This document shows, one piece after another, positions 18,728 through 28,438 of a DNA stretch of 64,000 nucleotides; the stretch's first letter is position 1; the number at the start of each line of letters is the position of its first letter. The translations under genes were made by a program, and so were the position numbers. The notes below the pieces were generated by a model that did not search any database, was not told the DNA's origin, and saw nothing but the letters and a program-made list of their open reading frames with translations. Source of the DNA: Rhizobium oryziradicis. GTDB taxonomy: Bacteria; Pseudomonadota; Alphaproteobacteria; Rhizobiales; Rhizobiaceae. The stretch covers positions 29,731 to 93,730 of the forward strand of contig NZ_MKIM01000018.1 of the NCBI RefSeq assembly GCF_001939045.1, written 5' to 3'.

Positions 18728-18751
18728 GGGCCGGACATGTCTGCCCGGCCT
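18728..18751. terminator. GC-rich hairpin between convergent genes
   Basis: GGGCCGG and CCCGGCC (six to seven base pairs) flank a 9-base loop, in the 76-base gap between the convergent exported-protein gene and glnE. It may serve as a bidirectional terminator. An A-run precedes it (AAGAAAA), which becomes a T-run for transcripts from the minus strand. Confidence 0.55.
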
Positions 18752-18786
18752 GAAATCTGATGAGCGACGCTCTGTGGCGTTGCAAC

Positions 18787-21738
18787 TTATGCCCTAACGA
18801 CAGCTTGAAAAATCCGGCGTACCGCTTTTGAAACTCGTTTCAGCTCCACCTCGAGGGATTTGACATCGGGACAATCTGTGACGCGCAGCAGCAGATCCAT
18901 CAAACCCGCTGGCGCTTCGGCAGGGTGGAAATGACCATCAACACAGGTGCGGGTGACTTGCGCAATGTCGCTATAGAGCTTTAATGCGGCAAGGCATGTC
19001 TCCAGATCGTCCTTGGAGATCATAAGGGTTCCCAGAGCCTTCAAGCTTTCTGCGGTGGTAAGACCTCGCTGAACAGGAATGCCCTCACCCGGCGCAATCA
19101 GGGCCAAATACTGCGCCATGAATTCGAGATCAATCAGACCACCCGGAATAAGTTTGACGTCGAATGCGTCCTTTGGCGGTTTTTCTGCATCAATCAAGCT
19201 GCGCATCTCGGTCACGGCGGTCGCAACCTCGCTTTTATCACGGCGCGTTTGCAAAATCCCGGCAATGCTGGCCTCACCCTGTTTCATCAACCCGGCATCG
19301 CCGGTCACCAAGCGCGCCCGGGTTAGCGCCATATGCTCCCACGTCCATGCCTCTTGTGCCTGATAGCGCTCAAACGCCTTTAACCGTGTGGCCACAGGAC
19401 CTTTGTTGCCGGACGGGCGAAGCCGCATATCGACTTCATACAGCACGCCTTCCGCCGTCGGCGCGGAAAGCGCTGCAATCAGTCGCTGGGTAAAGCGAGT
19501 GTAATAGCGCACCGGGTCCAAGGGCCTCTCACCATCACTATCGCCCGCATCCTCCGGATATTCATAGAGAACAATCAGATCAACGTCCGAACCTGCGGTG
19601 AGTTCATAGGAACCAAGTTTTCCCATCCCCACGAGTGCGGCTTCAGCACCGTCAATACGGCCATGGCTGGCTTCCATTTCCCGCTGCACCGCTTGAAATG
19701 CCTGATCGATCACCAGATCCGCCAAATCAGTAAAGGCGCGACCTGCGGTATCCGCCGTGATCGAGGCGGTCAGCAATCGAATGCCAATTAAAAACCGCTG
19801 CTCGGCTGCAAAGATGCGCAAGCGATCCAGCATGTCTTCATAATGGCCAACCCCCATCAAGAAGGCATCCAACCGCTTGGAAAGATAGCTTCGGGTTGGC
19901 AATTCCTCCAAAATGGCGGGGTCCAGCATGCCATCAAACACATGGGGTCGGCTGGCAATAATATTTGCAAGGCGTGGAGCTGCCGCCATGATGGTCACGA
20001 GAAGATCCAGCAGAGCCGCATTATTGGCCAGCAAGGAAAACAGTTGAATCCCCGCCGGCAACCCCGCCAAGAAGGCATCGAACCGCAAGAGCGCTTCATC
20101 TGCCCGGCTGCTTTCGCCAAAACTCTTGAGCAGGCGCGGGGTCAACTCTGTCAGTCTTTCGCGCGCTTCCACCGATTGCGTGGCGCGATAACGACCATAG
20201 TGCCAGGTGCGAATAACCCGCGATATGTCCTCTGGCCGCTTAAAGCCAAGTTTTTGCAAGGTTACCAGCGTGTCGGGATCATCCTTCTGGCCCGTGAAAA
20301 CCAAATTGCCATCAATCGACAATTCGCCTTCCTGCTCAAACAACTGCGCATAGCGGCGCTCAACCGTCTTCAAGCGTTTTTGCAAGGCTTCCGAAAAACT
20401 CGGGACACTTGAAAAGCCCATCATAAAAGCAATGCGCTTGAGCTCCGCCTCGGTTGTCGGCAGCGTGTGAGTTTGCTCATCATGCACCATCTGGATACGG
20501 TGTTCGACATCGCGCAAAAACCAGTAAGCTTCGGTCAGTTCATCGCGGGTGTCAGCGTCAATCCAGCGGGCCTGCGCCAGTGCTGCCAGCGCTGCCTCGG
20601 TGGCTTTCGTGCGCAATTCCAACATGCGCCCGCCCGCGATCAATTGCTGCGTCTGGGCAAAAAATTCGATTTCACGAATGCCACCACGCCCAAGTTTGAC
20701 GTTATGGCCTTTCACGGCAATGGTGCTATGGCCCTTGTGGCTATGGATCTGGCGTTTGATGGAATGAATATCGGCAATGGCCGCATAATCGAGATATTTG
20801 CGAAAGACAAAAGGCGAAAGCTCTTTCAGAAAAGCCTCTCCCGCCGCGACATCGCCCGCAACCGGCCGCGCCTTGATAAAGGCTGCCCGCTCCCAGTTTT
20901 GCCCGCGACCTTCATAATAGTTGAGGGCCGCCTCCACCGGCACCGCCAGCGGTGTCGCACCGGGGTCTGGCCGCAAGCGCAGATCGGTGCGAAACACATA
21001 GCCATCTGCCGTGCGTTCTTGCAGAATGCGGATCAACCGGCGCATCATCCGGCCATAGGTTTCCGTGCCGTCTTCAGGCTGGTTCAAAATGCCTGCTTCA
21101 GCATCGAAAAACACCACAAGATCAATGTCAGACGAATAGTTCAGCTCGAAAGCACCCAGCTTGCCCATGCCCAGCACAATCAAACCACTGCCTTTGGCGG
21201 GTGCCGTCACGTCCTTCAGATGCAATTTTCCCGTCTCGGACCCCACCAGCAAGAGATGGTCAATGGCGGCGGCGATTGCAGCATCAGCCATGCGGCTGAG
21301 CCAAAACGTTACCTCTCTTGCATCCAAAATCCGGCCAAGATCGGCCAGCGCCAGAAAAAAAGACAAGCCGCGTTTGGCTTGGCGCAGGCACGTCATCACT
21401 GCCGCTTCCGAGGGCGATGGGCTGTCTGCTTGCGGCTGCCACGCCTGTCGCGCTTGCTGCACAAGCCCTTCAAGGCTTTCATCAAGCGGCGTGCTAAGAG
21501 CCTGCGCGATCAAATTGGGTTGGCGGGCAACAATCTCGCGCAAATGGGGCGAAAGCGTCAGCGCCGCAATCAGAAAGTCTTTTACAGCGCTTTCACCGAG
21601 CAACAGATCCGCAACAACAGGCTCTTGTCGACCCAAGTCTTTCAATTGCGAGACAACCACCCGTGTTTCGGTCTTGTTGAGCGGCTTTATCACGTCAGCG
21701 GACACATCCACTAAACGCTTCGTTCGTTGATCTGCCAT
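18787..21738 (-). CDS. glnE: Bifunctional glutamine synthetase adenylyltransferase/deadenylase
   Basis: A 983-residue enzyme that adenylylates and deadenylylates glutamine synthetase GlnA in response to PII and glutamine. It thereby links nitrogen status to ammonium assimilation. Two nucleotidyltransferase domains each carry their acidic metal-binding motif: YSSDIDLVVFFD in the N-terminal deadenylylase half and GSDVDLIVLYEY in the C-terminal adenylylase half. Each is followed by a helical domain, and the GlnD-type regulatory segments are in place. The chosen start (MADQRTKRLVD) has GGGAGGAAAC immediately upstream. An in-frame ATG 60 bases further upstream lacks such a site. It lies 65 bases downstream of a sensor kinase gene on the same strand, so it may share its transcript. 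Confidence 0.96.
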   Translation of the reverse strand: MADQRTKRLVDVSADVIKPLNKTETRVVVSQLKDLGRQEPVVADLLLGESAVKDFLIAALTLSPHLREIVARQPNLIAQALSTPLDESLEGLVQQARQAWQPQADSPSPSEAAVMTCLRQAKRGLSFFLALADLGRILDAREVTFWLSRMADAAIAAAIDHLLLVGSETGKLHLKDVTAPAKGSGLIVLGMGKLGAFELNYSSDIDLVVFFDAEAGILNQPEDGTETYGRMMRRLIRILQERTADGYVFRTDLRLRPDPGATPLAVPVEAALNYYEGRGQNWERAAFIKARPVAGDVAAGEAFLKELSPFVFRKYLDYAAIADIHSIKRQIHSHKGHSTIAVKGHNVKLGRGGIREIEFFAQTQQLIAGGRMLELRTKATEAALAALAQARWIDADTRDELTEAYWFLRDVEHRIQMVHDEQTHTLPTTEAELKRIAFMMGFSSVPSFSEALQKRLKTVERRYAQLFEQEGELSIDGNLVFTGQKDDPDTLVTLQKLGFKRPEDISRVIRTWHYGRYRATQSVEARERLTELTPRLLKSFGESSRADEALLRFDAFLAGLPAGIQLFSLLANNAALLDLLVTIMAAAPRLANIIASRPHVFDGMLDPAILEELPTRSYLSKRLDAFLMGVGHYEDMLDRLRIFAAEQRFLIGIRLLTASITADTAGRAFTDLADLVIDQAFQAVQREMEASHGRIDGAEAALVGMGKLGSYELTAGSDVDLIVLYEYPEDAGDSDGERPLDPVRYYTRFTQRLIAALSAPTAEGVLYEVDMRLRPSGNKGPVATRLKAFERYQAQEAWTWEHMALTRARLVTGDAGLMKQGEASIAGILQTRRDKSEVATAVTEMRSLIDAEKPPKDAFDVKLIPGGLIDLEFMAQYLALIAPGEGIPVQRGLTTAESLKALGTLMISKDDLETCLAALKLYSDIAQVTRTCVDGHFHPAEAPAGLMDLLLRVTDCPDVKSLEVELKRVSKAVRRIFQAVVRA

Positions 21739-21803
21739 GTTTCCTCCCAGCCCGCTTTTGTTTGAGTGTTTCTGACAAACACTCACAAAGGGTTGCAAAG
21801 AGT

Positions 21804-23207
21804 TTATGCCGTTGCGCGCGGAAAAACCATGGTGACGGTGAGGCCCGGTGCCTGTCCGTCCCCATCGTTGGTATCACTCAACTCCATCCGTCCACCGTGC
21901 AGCGCCATCACGGCGGCCACCAGCGACAGCCCAAGGCCGGTGCCCGGCTTGCTGCGGCTTTCATCGAGCCTCACGAACCGTTTCACGGCATCATCACGCC
22001 GCTCCGCAGGAATGCCCGGTCCATGATCGGCAATGCTCAAGCGAACGTCTTGGTCACCGGCTTTGAGGCTGACGCGGATTTCACTGCCATCATCACCGGC
22101 ATATTTGATAGCATTGTCGAGCAGATTGAAAATGGCCTGACCAATGAGTTCTCGGTTGCCGCGTACCCGACCTTCTTGCACAACATCACTGACCAGCACA
22201 TAGCCCGCCTCCTCGGCCACCGGCTCGTAAAGCTCCGCCGTATCGGTGGCAATGACTGAGAGATCGAGATCAGACAGTTCCGCGGCAATATTGCCTGCCT
22301 CCACCCTAGAGATCATCAAAAGCGCGTTGAACGTGCGGATCAATTGATCCGATTCACCGATAATGCCTTCAAGGGCGGCCCTGCGCCTTTCCTCATTGCC
22401 ATCATCCAGGGCATCCGAGGCCTTATTGCGCAAGCGCGTCAGCGGCGTTTTCAAATCATGGGCAATATTGTCCGACACCTGCCGCAGGCCTTCGTTCAGC
22501 TTTTCAATGCGCTCCAGCATCTGGTTCAGCGACACGGACAGCCGATCAAACTCATCTCCGGAGCCAGACACCGGCAAGCGCTGGGCCAGATCTCCGGCCA
22601 TGATCTTTTTGCCAGCCTCCGACATGCGGTCAATTCGCTTCAGGGCATTGCGACCAATGGCAAACCAGATCAGCAAAGCCCCCGCACCCATAATAGCCAA
22701 AGCCACCATCAGCGCCTTGCGCACCAAAATCCGAAATTTTGTCGGCTCACCCAGATCGCGGCCCACCAGAATGCGCAAACCATTATCGAGGAAAAACACT
22801 TTGGCCAGAGCCAGATGTTGGCGGTCATTGCTGGTTTCGAGATAGCGGTTATAGCCGAAGGGAAAATCGGTCCAACCCTCGTGGTCCAGAACGCCCGGCT
22901 GCACCGAGCTGACATTGCCTGCCAAAAACTGACCATTCGGGCCAGCGATCACATAGAGATTGGCACCGGGCTGGCGCATGCGCCGTTCCATCAGCTTCAG
23001 CAGGCTGTTAACGCCACCACGATCATAAACCCGTTGAATTTCAGTAATTTCCTGCTGCAAACTGTCGCGGGTTTGCTGATCCAGCAGCCGTTCAGAAAGG
23101 GCTGTGACATAAAACACCAAAAATGCCGCACACAGGGCAAACAGTAAAATATAGAGCGCCGAAAGCCGCACAGCGGTTGACCGCATCAGTAAACCAAGGC
23201 GATTCAT
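21804..23207 (-). CDS. Sensor histidine kinase
   Basis: A 467-residue inner-membrane kinase of the EnvZ/PhoQ class. TM1 (about 12-32) and TM2 (about 165-187) flank a periplasmic sensor domain of about 130 residues. A HAMP linker (RMSEAGKKIMAGDLAQRLPVSG) and HisKA with phospho-acceptor histidine in IAHDLKTPLTRLRNKA follow. The HATPase_c domain has N (NLLDNAIKYAGDD), G1 (IADHGPGIPAERR) and G2 (GTGLGLSLV) boxes. It lies 55 bases downstream of the response regulator gene, forming a two-component operon that probably reads into glnE. The location beside degP suggests an envelope-stress signal, but that is inference from context. Confidence 0.92.
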   Translation of the reverse strand: MNRLGLLMRSTAVRLSALYILLFALCAAFLVFYVTALSERLLDQQTRDSLQQEITEIQRVYDRGGVNSLLKLMERRMRQPGANLYVIAGPNGQFLAGNVSSVQPGVLDHEGWTDFPFGYNRYLETSNDRQHLALAKVFFLDNGLRILVGRDLGEPTKFRILVRKALMVALAIMGAGALLIWFAIGRNALKRIDRMSEAGKKIMAGDLAQRLPVSGSGDEFDRLSVSLNQMLERIEKLNEGLRQVSDNIAHDLKTPLTRLRNKASDALDDGNEERRRAALEGIIGESDQLIRTFNALLMISRVEAGNIAAELSDLDLSVIATDTAELYEPVAEEAGYVLVSDVVQEGRVRGNRELIGQAIFNLLDNAIKYAGDDGSEIRVSLKAGDQDVRLSIADHGPGIPAERRDDAVKRFVRLDESRSKPGTGLGLSLVAAVMALHGGRMELSDTNDGDGQAPGLTVTMVFPRATA

Positions 23208-23262
23208 AAGGTCATACCATCCGTGTCAGTGTTACAAACCGCGGCCATTCGAGCAGCATTAA

Positions 23263-24021
23263 TTAGCCTTCGTCCTTGATCATATAGCCCGCACCGCGCA
23301 CGGTTTTTAAAAGCGGCTTATCAAAATCGCGCTCAATCTTGGAGCGCAGGCGAGAGACATGCACATCGATCACGTTGGTTTGGGGATCGAAGTGGTAGTC
23401 CCACACGTGCTCCAGCAGCATGGTGCGCGTGACCACCTGACCCGCATTTTTCATCAAATATTCCAGCAATCTAAACTCGCGCGGCTGGAGCAGGATTTCC
23501 TTGCCCTCGCGGCGCACTTCATGGGACAGCCGGTCCAGCTCCAGATCGCCAACCCGGTAGATCATATCCTGTTCTGGTGCGCCTTTGCGCCTGCCCAGAA
23601 CCTCCACCCGCGCCAGCAATTCCGAAAAAGCATAGGGCTTTGGCAAATAATCATCACCGCCGGCACGCAGACCCGTCACCCGGTCATCTACCTGACCCAA
23701 GGCCGACAAAATGAGCACAGGCGTGTTGATGGCACGTTTGCGCAGCTCCGAAATCACCGACAAGCCATCGCGGCGCGGCAACATCCGATCGATGATCATC
23801 ACGTCATAAGTATTTTCCGTGCCCATAAACAGGCCAGCTTCGCCATCGCTGGCGTGATCGGCCAAAATCCCGGCCTCTCGAAATGCCTTGGTCATGTAGG
23901 CCGCAGCTTCGAGATCATCTTCAATAACAAGTATTTTCATGTGCATGACATTACTGCCAGCCGCGCCCCGTGCAAAACCCGAATTGCCGCTTTCCACGCT
24001 TTGTCCCGTTTCAATTGTCAT
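23263..24021 (-). CDS. OmpR-family response regulator, with short N-terminal extension
   Basis: A 252-residue regulator. The receiver domain starts at KILVIEDD, with phospho-acceptor Asp in DVMIIDRMLPRRDG and the conserved Lys in YLPKPYAFSEL. An OmpR/PhoB winged-helix domain (about 150-250) contains LQPREFRLLEYLMKNAGQVVTR and VDVHVSRLRSKI. The start at 24021 (MTIETGQSVESG) is chosen because AAGGAGCGGATC precedes it. This adds about 27 residues before the receiver domain. The usual family start (MKILVIEDD, 23940) has no comparable ribosome binding site. It is the first gene of the operon with the sensor kinase, downstream of the degP terminator. Confidence 0.92.
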   Translation of the reverse strand: MTIETGQSVESGNSGFARGAAGSNVMHMKILVIEDDLEAAAYMTKAFREAGILADHASDGEAGLFMGTENTYDVMIIDRMLPRRDGLSVISELRKRAINTPVLILSALGQVDDRVTGLRAGGDDYLPKPYAFSELLARVEVLGRRKGAPEQDMIYRVGDLELDRLSHEVRREGKEILLQPREFRLLEYLMKNAGQVVTRTMLLEHVWDYHFDPQTNVIDVHVSRLRSKIERDFDKPLLKTVRGAGYMIKDEG

Positions 24022-24067
24022 GATCCGCTCCTTCAAGCATTTCCTGAAGCAAAACCGCCATCGTGTT

Positions 24068-24104
24068 TAAGAAAACACGGCGGTTGGCAACATGCCAACC
24101 GCCG
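24068..24104 (-). terminator. Intrinsic terminator of degP
   Basis: On the minus strand CGGCGGTTGGC and GCCAACCGCCG (24078-24104) form a perfect 11-bp stem with a 5-base loop, followed by TGTTTTCTT. This is a strong rho-independent terminator downstream of degP and upstream of the response regulator gene. Confidence 0.85.
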
Positions 24105-24118
24105 CATCAGCAATGAGA

Positions 24119-24167
24119 GTTTGTCAGGGAAAAGTGGCATCCGGTTTTCCCGAAAAGACAAACGTAA
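24119..24167. repeat. Dispersed palindromic repeat, copy 2
   Basis: GTTTGTCAGGGAAAAGTGG-CATCCGGTTTTCCCGAAAAGACAAACG. The outer arms GTTTGTC/GACAAAC are inverted, and the inner arms GGGAAAA/TTTTCCC also pair. It is nearly identical to the copy at 60.46 kb. It lies between the degP stop codon and the degP terminator. Confidence 0.75.
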
Positions 24168-24187
24168 TTCACACTCCAAAAGTGAGA

Positions 24188-25729
24188 TCAGCCCTGACTG
24201 ATTGGCAGAGCCACAAAGCGGCTGCCGTTATCGGTCTGGATCTGGAAGAGCGCCTTGGTGCGACCGCTCTTCTTGGCTTGGTCGATGATCTTGGTAATAT
24301 CATCGGCCTTGGCAACCTCCTGATTGTTCACAGAGGTGATTGTCTGACCAACCTTCAGGCCCTTGTCGGCAGCATCCGAATTCTGATCGACATTGGTGAT
24401 CGCCAGACCCTTGCCATCGTCAGAAGGCTTGACCGTGATACCCAGATTGGCAAGAGCCTTCTCGGTTGCAGGGCCTGCATTATCCGACTGACCCTGATCG
24501 CTGTCATTGCTGGCCACATCCTTGGCCGCAGGCAGGTTTCCAAGGTCAACCTTGACTGACTTCGAGGCACCATCCCGCCACAAGGACACATCAACCTTTG
24601 TTCCCGGTGCAAAGCCAGCAATGCGCTTGGCCAAATCGCGAGGATCCTTCACCGGATCACCATTGACGGCGGTGATCACATCGCCCTGCTTAATGCCAGC
24701 CTTTTCGCCTGGTGAGCCAGCCTGTGGCTCGGCCACAAGCGCGCCCTTGGCATCGGCCAGACCCAAAGATTCAGCAATGTCCTTGGTGACCGGCTGGATC
24801 TGCACGCCCAACCAGCCGCGCTTGACCTCACCATTCTTGATCAACTCATTCACCACCGACTTGGCCGTGGATGCAGGGATCGCAAAGGCAATACCGACGC
24901 TGCCACCCGATGGCGAGAAGATCGCCGTGTTGATACCAACCACCTGACCATTGAGATTGAAGTCAGGACCGCCAGAATTGCCACGGTTTACCGGCGCGTC
25001 AATCTGGATGTAATCGTCGTAAGGACCAGAGCCAATATCACGCCCAAAGGCCGAAACGATACCGGAGGTCACAGTGCCGCCAAGACCAAAGGGATTGCCG
25101 ACTGCAACAACCCAATCCCCAACGCGCACCTTGCTGTCATCAGCCCAGTTCACATAGGTGAATTTCTTCTTCGGTGCATCGACCTTCAGCACGGCCAGAT
25201 CGGTGCGCTGATCCTTGCCAACCAGTTTGGCATCATATTCGGTGCCATCATTCATCACGACCGTATAGGCCTGACCATCGGAAACAACGTGATTGTTGGT
25301 GACCAGATAGCCATCTTCCGAGATGAAGAAGCCCGAGCCTTGCGCAACGGGACGCAGTTTGCCGTGGCGCTCTGCGCGTGGGCCATGTTTGTCAGGACCG
25401 CCCTGTCCAGGCATGCCCCATTCCTTGAAAAAGCGCTTCAGCGGATCAGGAAGCTGGTCGAGATCGCGGCCGTTAAAGGAGAAGCCATTGCTGTCGTCGC
25501 TGGCCTGCTGCACATCCGACTTAACCCGGATCGACACAACGGCTGGTGACACAGCGCTCACCAGATCGGCAAAACTTGGCACCTGCGGAGCCTGCACATT
25601 CACGGCTTCTGCATAAGCAGGCGTGAGCATCGCTGGCAAAGAACCGGTCATCATCAGGGCAGCCAGGCCCGCAATTGTGCCGGTGCGCAGGATGGTCTTG
25701 GTTGTGTTAGACGTTGTGGTGTTAGACAT
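24188..25729 (-). CDS. degP: Periplasmic serine protease DegP/HtrA (Do family)
   Basis: A 513-residue HtrA protease that degrades misfolded envelope proteins. A signal peptide ends near PAYAEA (about residue 41). The trypsin-like domain has the catalytic triad H147 (NNHVVSDG), D177 (RTDLAVLK) and S252 (RGNSGGP). Two PDZ domains follow (about 300-395 and 420-510), separated by an Asp/Ser-rich linker. The start at 25729 (MSNTTTSN) is preceded by AAAGG. An in-frame ATG at 25759 lacks a good site and would add ten charged residues before the signal peptide. It is downstream of the cyc operon on the same strand but separated by 262 bases that include a mosaic repeat, so it probably has its own promoter. 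Confidence 0.95.
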   Translation of the reverse strand: MSNTTTSNTTKTILRTGTIAGLAALMMTGSLPAMLTPAYAEAVNVQAPQVPSFADLVSAVSPAVVSIRVKSDVQQASDDSNGFSFNGRDLDQLPDPLKRFFKEWGMPGQGGPDKHGPRAERHGKLRPVAQGSGFFISEDGYLVTNNHVVSDGQAYTVVMNDGTEYDAKLVGKDQRTDLAVLKVDAPKKKFTYVNWADDSKVRVGDWVVAVGNPFGLGGTVTSGIVSAFGRDIGSGPYDDYIQIDAPVNRGNSGGPDFNLNGQVVGINTAIFSPSGGSVGIAFAIPASTAKSVVNELIKNGEVKRGWLGVQIQPVTKDIAESLGLADAKGALVAEPQAGSPGEKAGIKQGDVITAVNGDPVKDPRDLAKRIAGFAPGTKVDVSLWRDGASKSVKVDLGNLPAAKDVASNDSDQGQSDNAGPATEKALANLGITVKPSDDGKGLAITNVDQNSDAADKGLKVGQTITSVNNQEVAKADDITKIIDQAKKSGRTKALFQIQTDNGSRFVALPISQG

Positions 25730-25890
25730 GGGATCTATACCTTTATCTTCGTTGGGCATCTGAATTCTTGACGTCGTCTTCAAAACTTGACTGTCAGGCG
25801 GTGGATGACAAAGATATAGGTGCTCACACCTTACAAAGAACTGTCCGCAAGATGAAACTTTGGTAATGCAATTTTTCATGCAATGGACAG

Positions 25891-25990
25891 GTTACAGCGC
25901 GGTGCGCCATATATGACGCACCGCGCTGTAACACTTTTAATCTGTTGCATAATTTTCCCGAAAACCGGAGCCCACTTTTCGGTCCGAGGC
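25891..25990. repeat. Mosaic intergenic element: long perfect hairpin plus repeat copy 3
   Basis: GTTACAGCGCGGTGCG (25891-25906) and its exact complement (25917-25932) form a perfect 16-bp stem with a 10-base loop. ACTTTTAATCTGTTGCATAA follows, then TTTTCCCGAAAACCGGAGCCCACTTTTCGGTCC, which is the dispersed repeat core in inverse orientation. The layout matches the mosaic intergenic elements known in rhizobia (RIME-type). The hairpin may also stop cycHJKL transcripts, since it follows the cycL stop codon. Confidence 0.75.
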
Positions 25991-25991
25991 T

Positions 25992-26450
25992 TTATTCGCC
26001 CAGAATCCGTTTCAGCCTGGCCTCTTCCTCAGGGCTCAATTTTGCAACGGCATTCTGCGATGCCCGGCGACGGCTGTAAGCAAAGGCAACACCTCCCCCC
26101 ACCAGCAACAACAGGCCGGGTGCGGTCCAAAGCACAATCGTTTCCTTGGTCAATCTTGGCTTCAAAAGCACAAACTCGCCATAACGCGACACCAGATAGC
26201 GCAAGACATCCTCATCGCTGTCGCCTTTGACGATTCGCTCGCGCACCAGCACGCGCAGATCATGCGCAAGCTCTGCGTTGCTATCGTCAATCGACTGGTT
26301 TTGACAGACCATACAGCGCAGTTGCGAAGACAGATGGCGGGCGCGCGCCTCCAGCGCCGGGTCTTTCAACACTTCGTCGGGATTCACGGCAAAAGCGGCA
26401 GAAAATGACAGAAAAAACAGCACAACGCTTGTAAAAAGCCGACCCATCAT
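25992..26450 (-). CDS. cycL: Cytochrome c maturation protein CcmH/CycL
   Basis: A 152-residue membrane-anchored periplasmic thiol protein. A signal/anchor spans residues 3-21. The redox motif [19 protein letters not shown] holds the CxxC that reduces apocytochrome c before heme attachment. A C-terminal transmembrane helix (about 105-123) precedes a basic cytoplasmic tail. It is the last gene of cycHJKL, and its start overlaps the cycK stop codon by 4 bases. In rhizobia, loss of this operon abolishes c-type cytochromes and affects symbiosis and siderophore production (established for R. leguminosarum). Confidence 0.96.
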   Translation of the reverse strand: MMGRLFTSVVLFFLSFSAAFAVNPDEVLKDPALEARARHLSSQLRCMVCQNQSIDDSNAELAHDLRVLVRERIVKGDSDEDVLRYLVSRYGEFVLLKPRLTKETIVLWTAPGLLLLVGGGVAFAYSRRRASQNAVAKLSPEEEARLKRILGE

Positions 26451-28438
26451 TCTGCCGCCGCCACGTGTTTTGCCTGCACAGGTGCTGCTTTGCGCCGTGG
26501 CGCGCCAACCCGCAAGCGTCGGTCACTCAAGGAGACAAAGCCGCCCAGCATCATCACCAGCGCTCCACCCCAGATGCACAGAATATACGGCTTCCACCAG
26601 ATGCGCACCACCATGCCGCCACCATCCATCGGATCGCCCAGCGACACATAAAGCTGGCTGAGACCAAAGGTGAGAATACCCGCCTCCGTGGTTGGCATAC
26701 GCCGGGCGGTATAGAGGCGCTTGGATGACCACACATCGGCGATCTCAACCCCGCCCCGACGAACCGTGAAATGCCCGCGATCTTCTGTATAATTCGGCCC
26801 CTTACCGGAGCGCAGACCATCAAAGGTCAGCGAATAGCCACCCGCCTCGGTGGTCTTGCCGGGGGTCATTTCCACCACTTTTTCGCTCTGGAATGTGGTG
26901 ACAGCAACAATACCGAGCACCGTTACGCCAAAGCCAAAATGCGCCAGCGCTGTGCCAAAGGCAGACCGCGGTAAACCAATCAATCGGCGAAAGGCAATGT
27001 TGAGCCTCTGCTTGCCAAAGGCTGCGCGATACCAAAGATCGGCAATCGCTCCAAGCATGATGAAAAAGCCTGCCGCAAGGCCGAGCACCGCCATCACCGG
27101 CCCGCCATTTTTGGCATAAAACAGTGCAAGACCCGCAAGAAATGCAACGCCAGCCACCAGATAAAGCCTTTGCAAAGCGCCCAGCAGATCACCACGCTTC
27201 CACGCCATCATTGGACCAAAGGGGATGGCCACAATCAGCGGAATCATCAACAGTCCGAAGGTGAGATTGAAAAAAGGTGGGCCGACCGAAATCTTGTCAC
27301 CGGTCAATGTCTCCAGCAGCAAGGGATAGAGCGTGCCGATCAGCACCGTTGCAGTGGAGACGGTGAGGATCAGATTGTTCAGCACCAGCGCGCCTTCACG
27401 CGAAATCGGCTGAAACAAGCCGCCGGTTTTCAGCATGGGCGCGCGCAGCATGAACAGAAACAGCGCCCCACCGATGAAGAAAATCAAAATGCACAGAATG
27501 AAAATGCCGCGCGTCGGATCCGTGGCAAAAGCGTGAACCGAGGTCAACACGCCGGATCGCACCAGGAATGTGCCCAGCAGCGACAGTGAAAAGGTGAGAA
27601 TGGCGAGCAATACCGTCCAGATTTTCAGCGCATCGCGCTTTTCCATCACCAAGGCAGAGTGCAACAGCGCTGTTCCGGCAAGCCATGGCATGAAGGATGC
27701 GTTTTCAACCGGATCCCAAAACCACCAGCCGCCCCAGCCCAGCTCATAATAGGCCCAATAAGACCCCATGGCGATGCCGGCCGTGAGAAAGGTCCAGGCC
27801 GCCAATGTCCATGGCCGCACCCACCGTGCCCATGCGGCGTCAATGCGGCCATCCATCAAAGCCGCAATGGCAAAGGAAAAACAGACCGAGAAACCAACAT
27901 AGCCGAGGTAAAGCAGCGGTGGATGGATGGCGAGGCCCGGATCCTGCAACACCGGATTAAGGTCCTGCCCTTCGGCAGGAGCCGGAAAGAGGCGAATGAA
28001 GGGATTGGAGGTCAGGAGAATAAACAGCAAGAACGCCGTGGTGATCCAGGCCTGCACCGCCAGCACATTGGCCCGCAGGCGATCTGGCAGATTGCGCCCA
28101 AACAGGGCCACCATGGCGCTGAACAGCGTCAAAATCAGCAACCACAGCATCATGGAGCCTTCGTGGTTGCCCCACACGGCGGCAAACCGGTAGACGGTCG
28201 GCATCAACGAATGCGAATTCTGATAGACATTCAGCAACGAAAAATCCGACACCAGATAGGCGTGGGTGAGAACACCAAAGGCCAACAGCACAAGGCCAAA
28301 CAGGGCAAACGTGCCATTCACAGCCGTTTGCATCAAGGCGGTATCACCGCGCCGCGCGCCAATCACCGGCAGGATGGAAACGATAAGGGCGGCAGCCAGT
28401 GCCAGAACCAAAGCGTAATGGCCAATCTCGATGATCAT
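26447..28438 (-). CDS. cycK: Heme lyase CcmF/CycK
   Basis: A 663-residue polytopic membrane protein with about 15 helices that transfers heme from CcmE to apocytochrome c. The tryptophan-rich WWD signature reads [19 protein letters not shown] (about residues 234-252). Conserved periplasmic histidines are visible in [12 protein letters not shown] and [15 protein letters not shown], and a large soluble periplasmic loop lies near the C-terminus. Length is normal. The gene overlaps cycJ upstream and cycL downstream by 4 bases each, indicating translational coupling. The C-terminal tail ([15 protein letters not shown]) is variable in the family. Confidence 0.97.
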   Translation of the reverse strand: MIIEIGHYALVLALAAALIVSILPVIGARRGDTALMQTAVNGTFALFGLVLLAFGVLTHAYLVSDFSLLNVYQNSHSLMPTVYRFAAVWGNHEGSMMLWLLILTLFSAMVALFGRNLPDRLRANVLAVQAWITTAFLLFILLTSNPFIRLFPAPAEGQDLNPVLQDPGLAIHPPLLYLGYVGFSVCFSFAIAALMDGRIDAAWARWVRPWTLAAWTFLTAGIAMGSYWAYYELGWGGWWFWDPVENASFMPWLAGTALLHSALVMEKRDALKIWTVLLAILTFSLSLLGTFLVRSGVLTSVHAFATDPTRGIFILCILIFFIGGALFLFMLRAPMLKTGGLFQPISREGALVLNNLILTVSTATVLIGTLYPLLLETLTGDKISVGPPFFNLTFGLLMIPLIVAIPFGPMMAWKRGDLLGALQRLYLVAGVAFLAGLALFYAKNGGPVMAVLGLAAGFFIMLGAIADLWYRAAFGKQRLNIAFRRLIGLPRSAFGTALAHFGFGVTVLGIVAVTTFQSEKVVEMTPGKTTEAGGYSLTFDGLRSGKGPNYTEDRGHFTVRRGGVEIADVWSSKRLYTARRMPTTEAGILTFGLSQLYVSLGDPMDGGGMVVRIWWKPYILCIWGGALVMMLGGFVSLSDRRLRVGAPRRKAAPVQAKHVAAAE

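Noticed and set aside
20467..21714. 415-codon plus-strand ORF antisense to glnE
   Set aside because: Long only because of high GC codon bias in glnE. The product is basic and His/Gln/Cys-rich without any recognisable domain.
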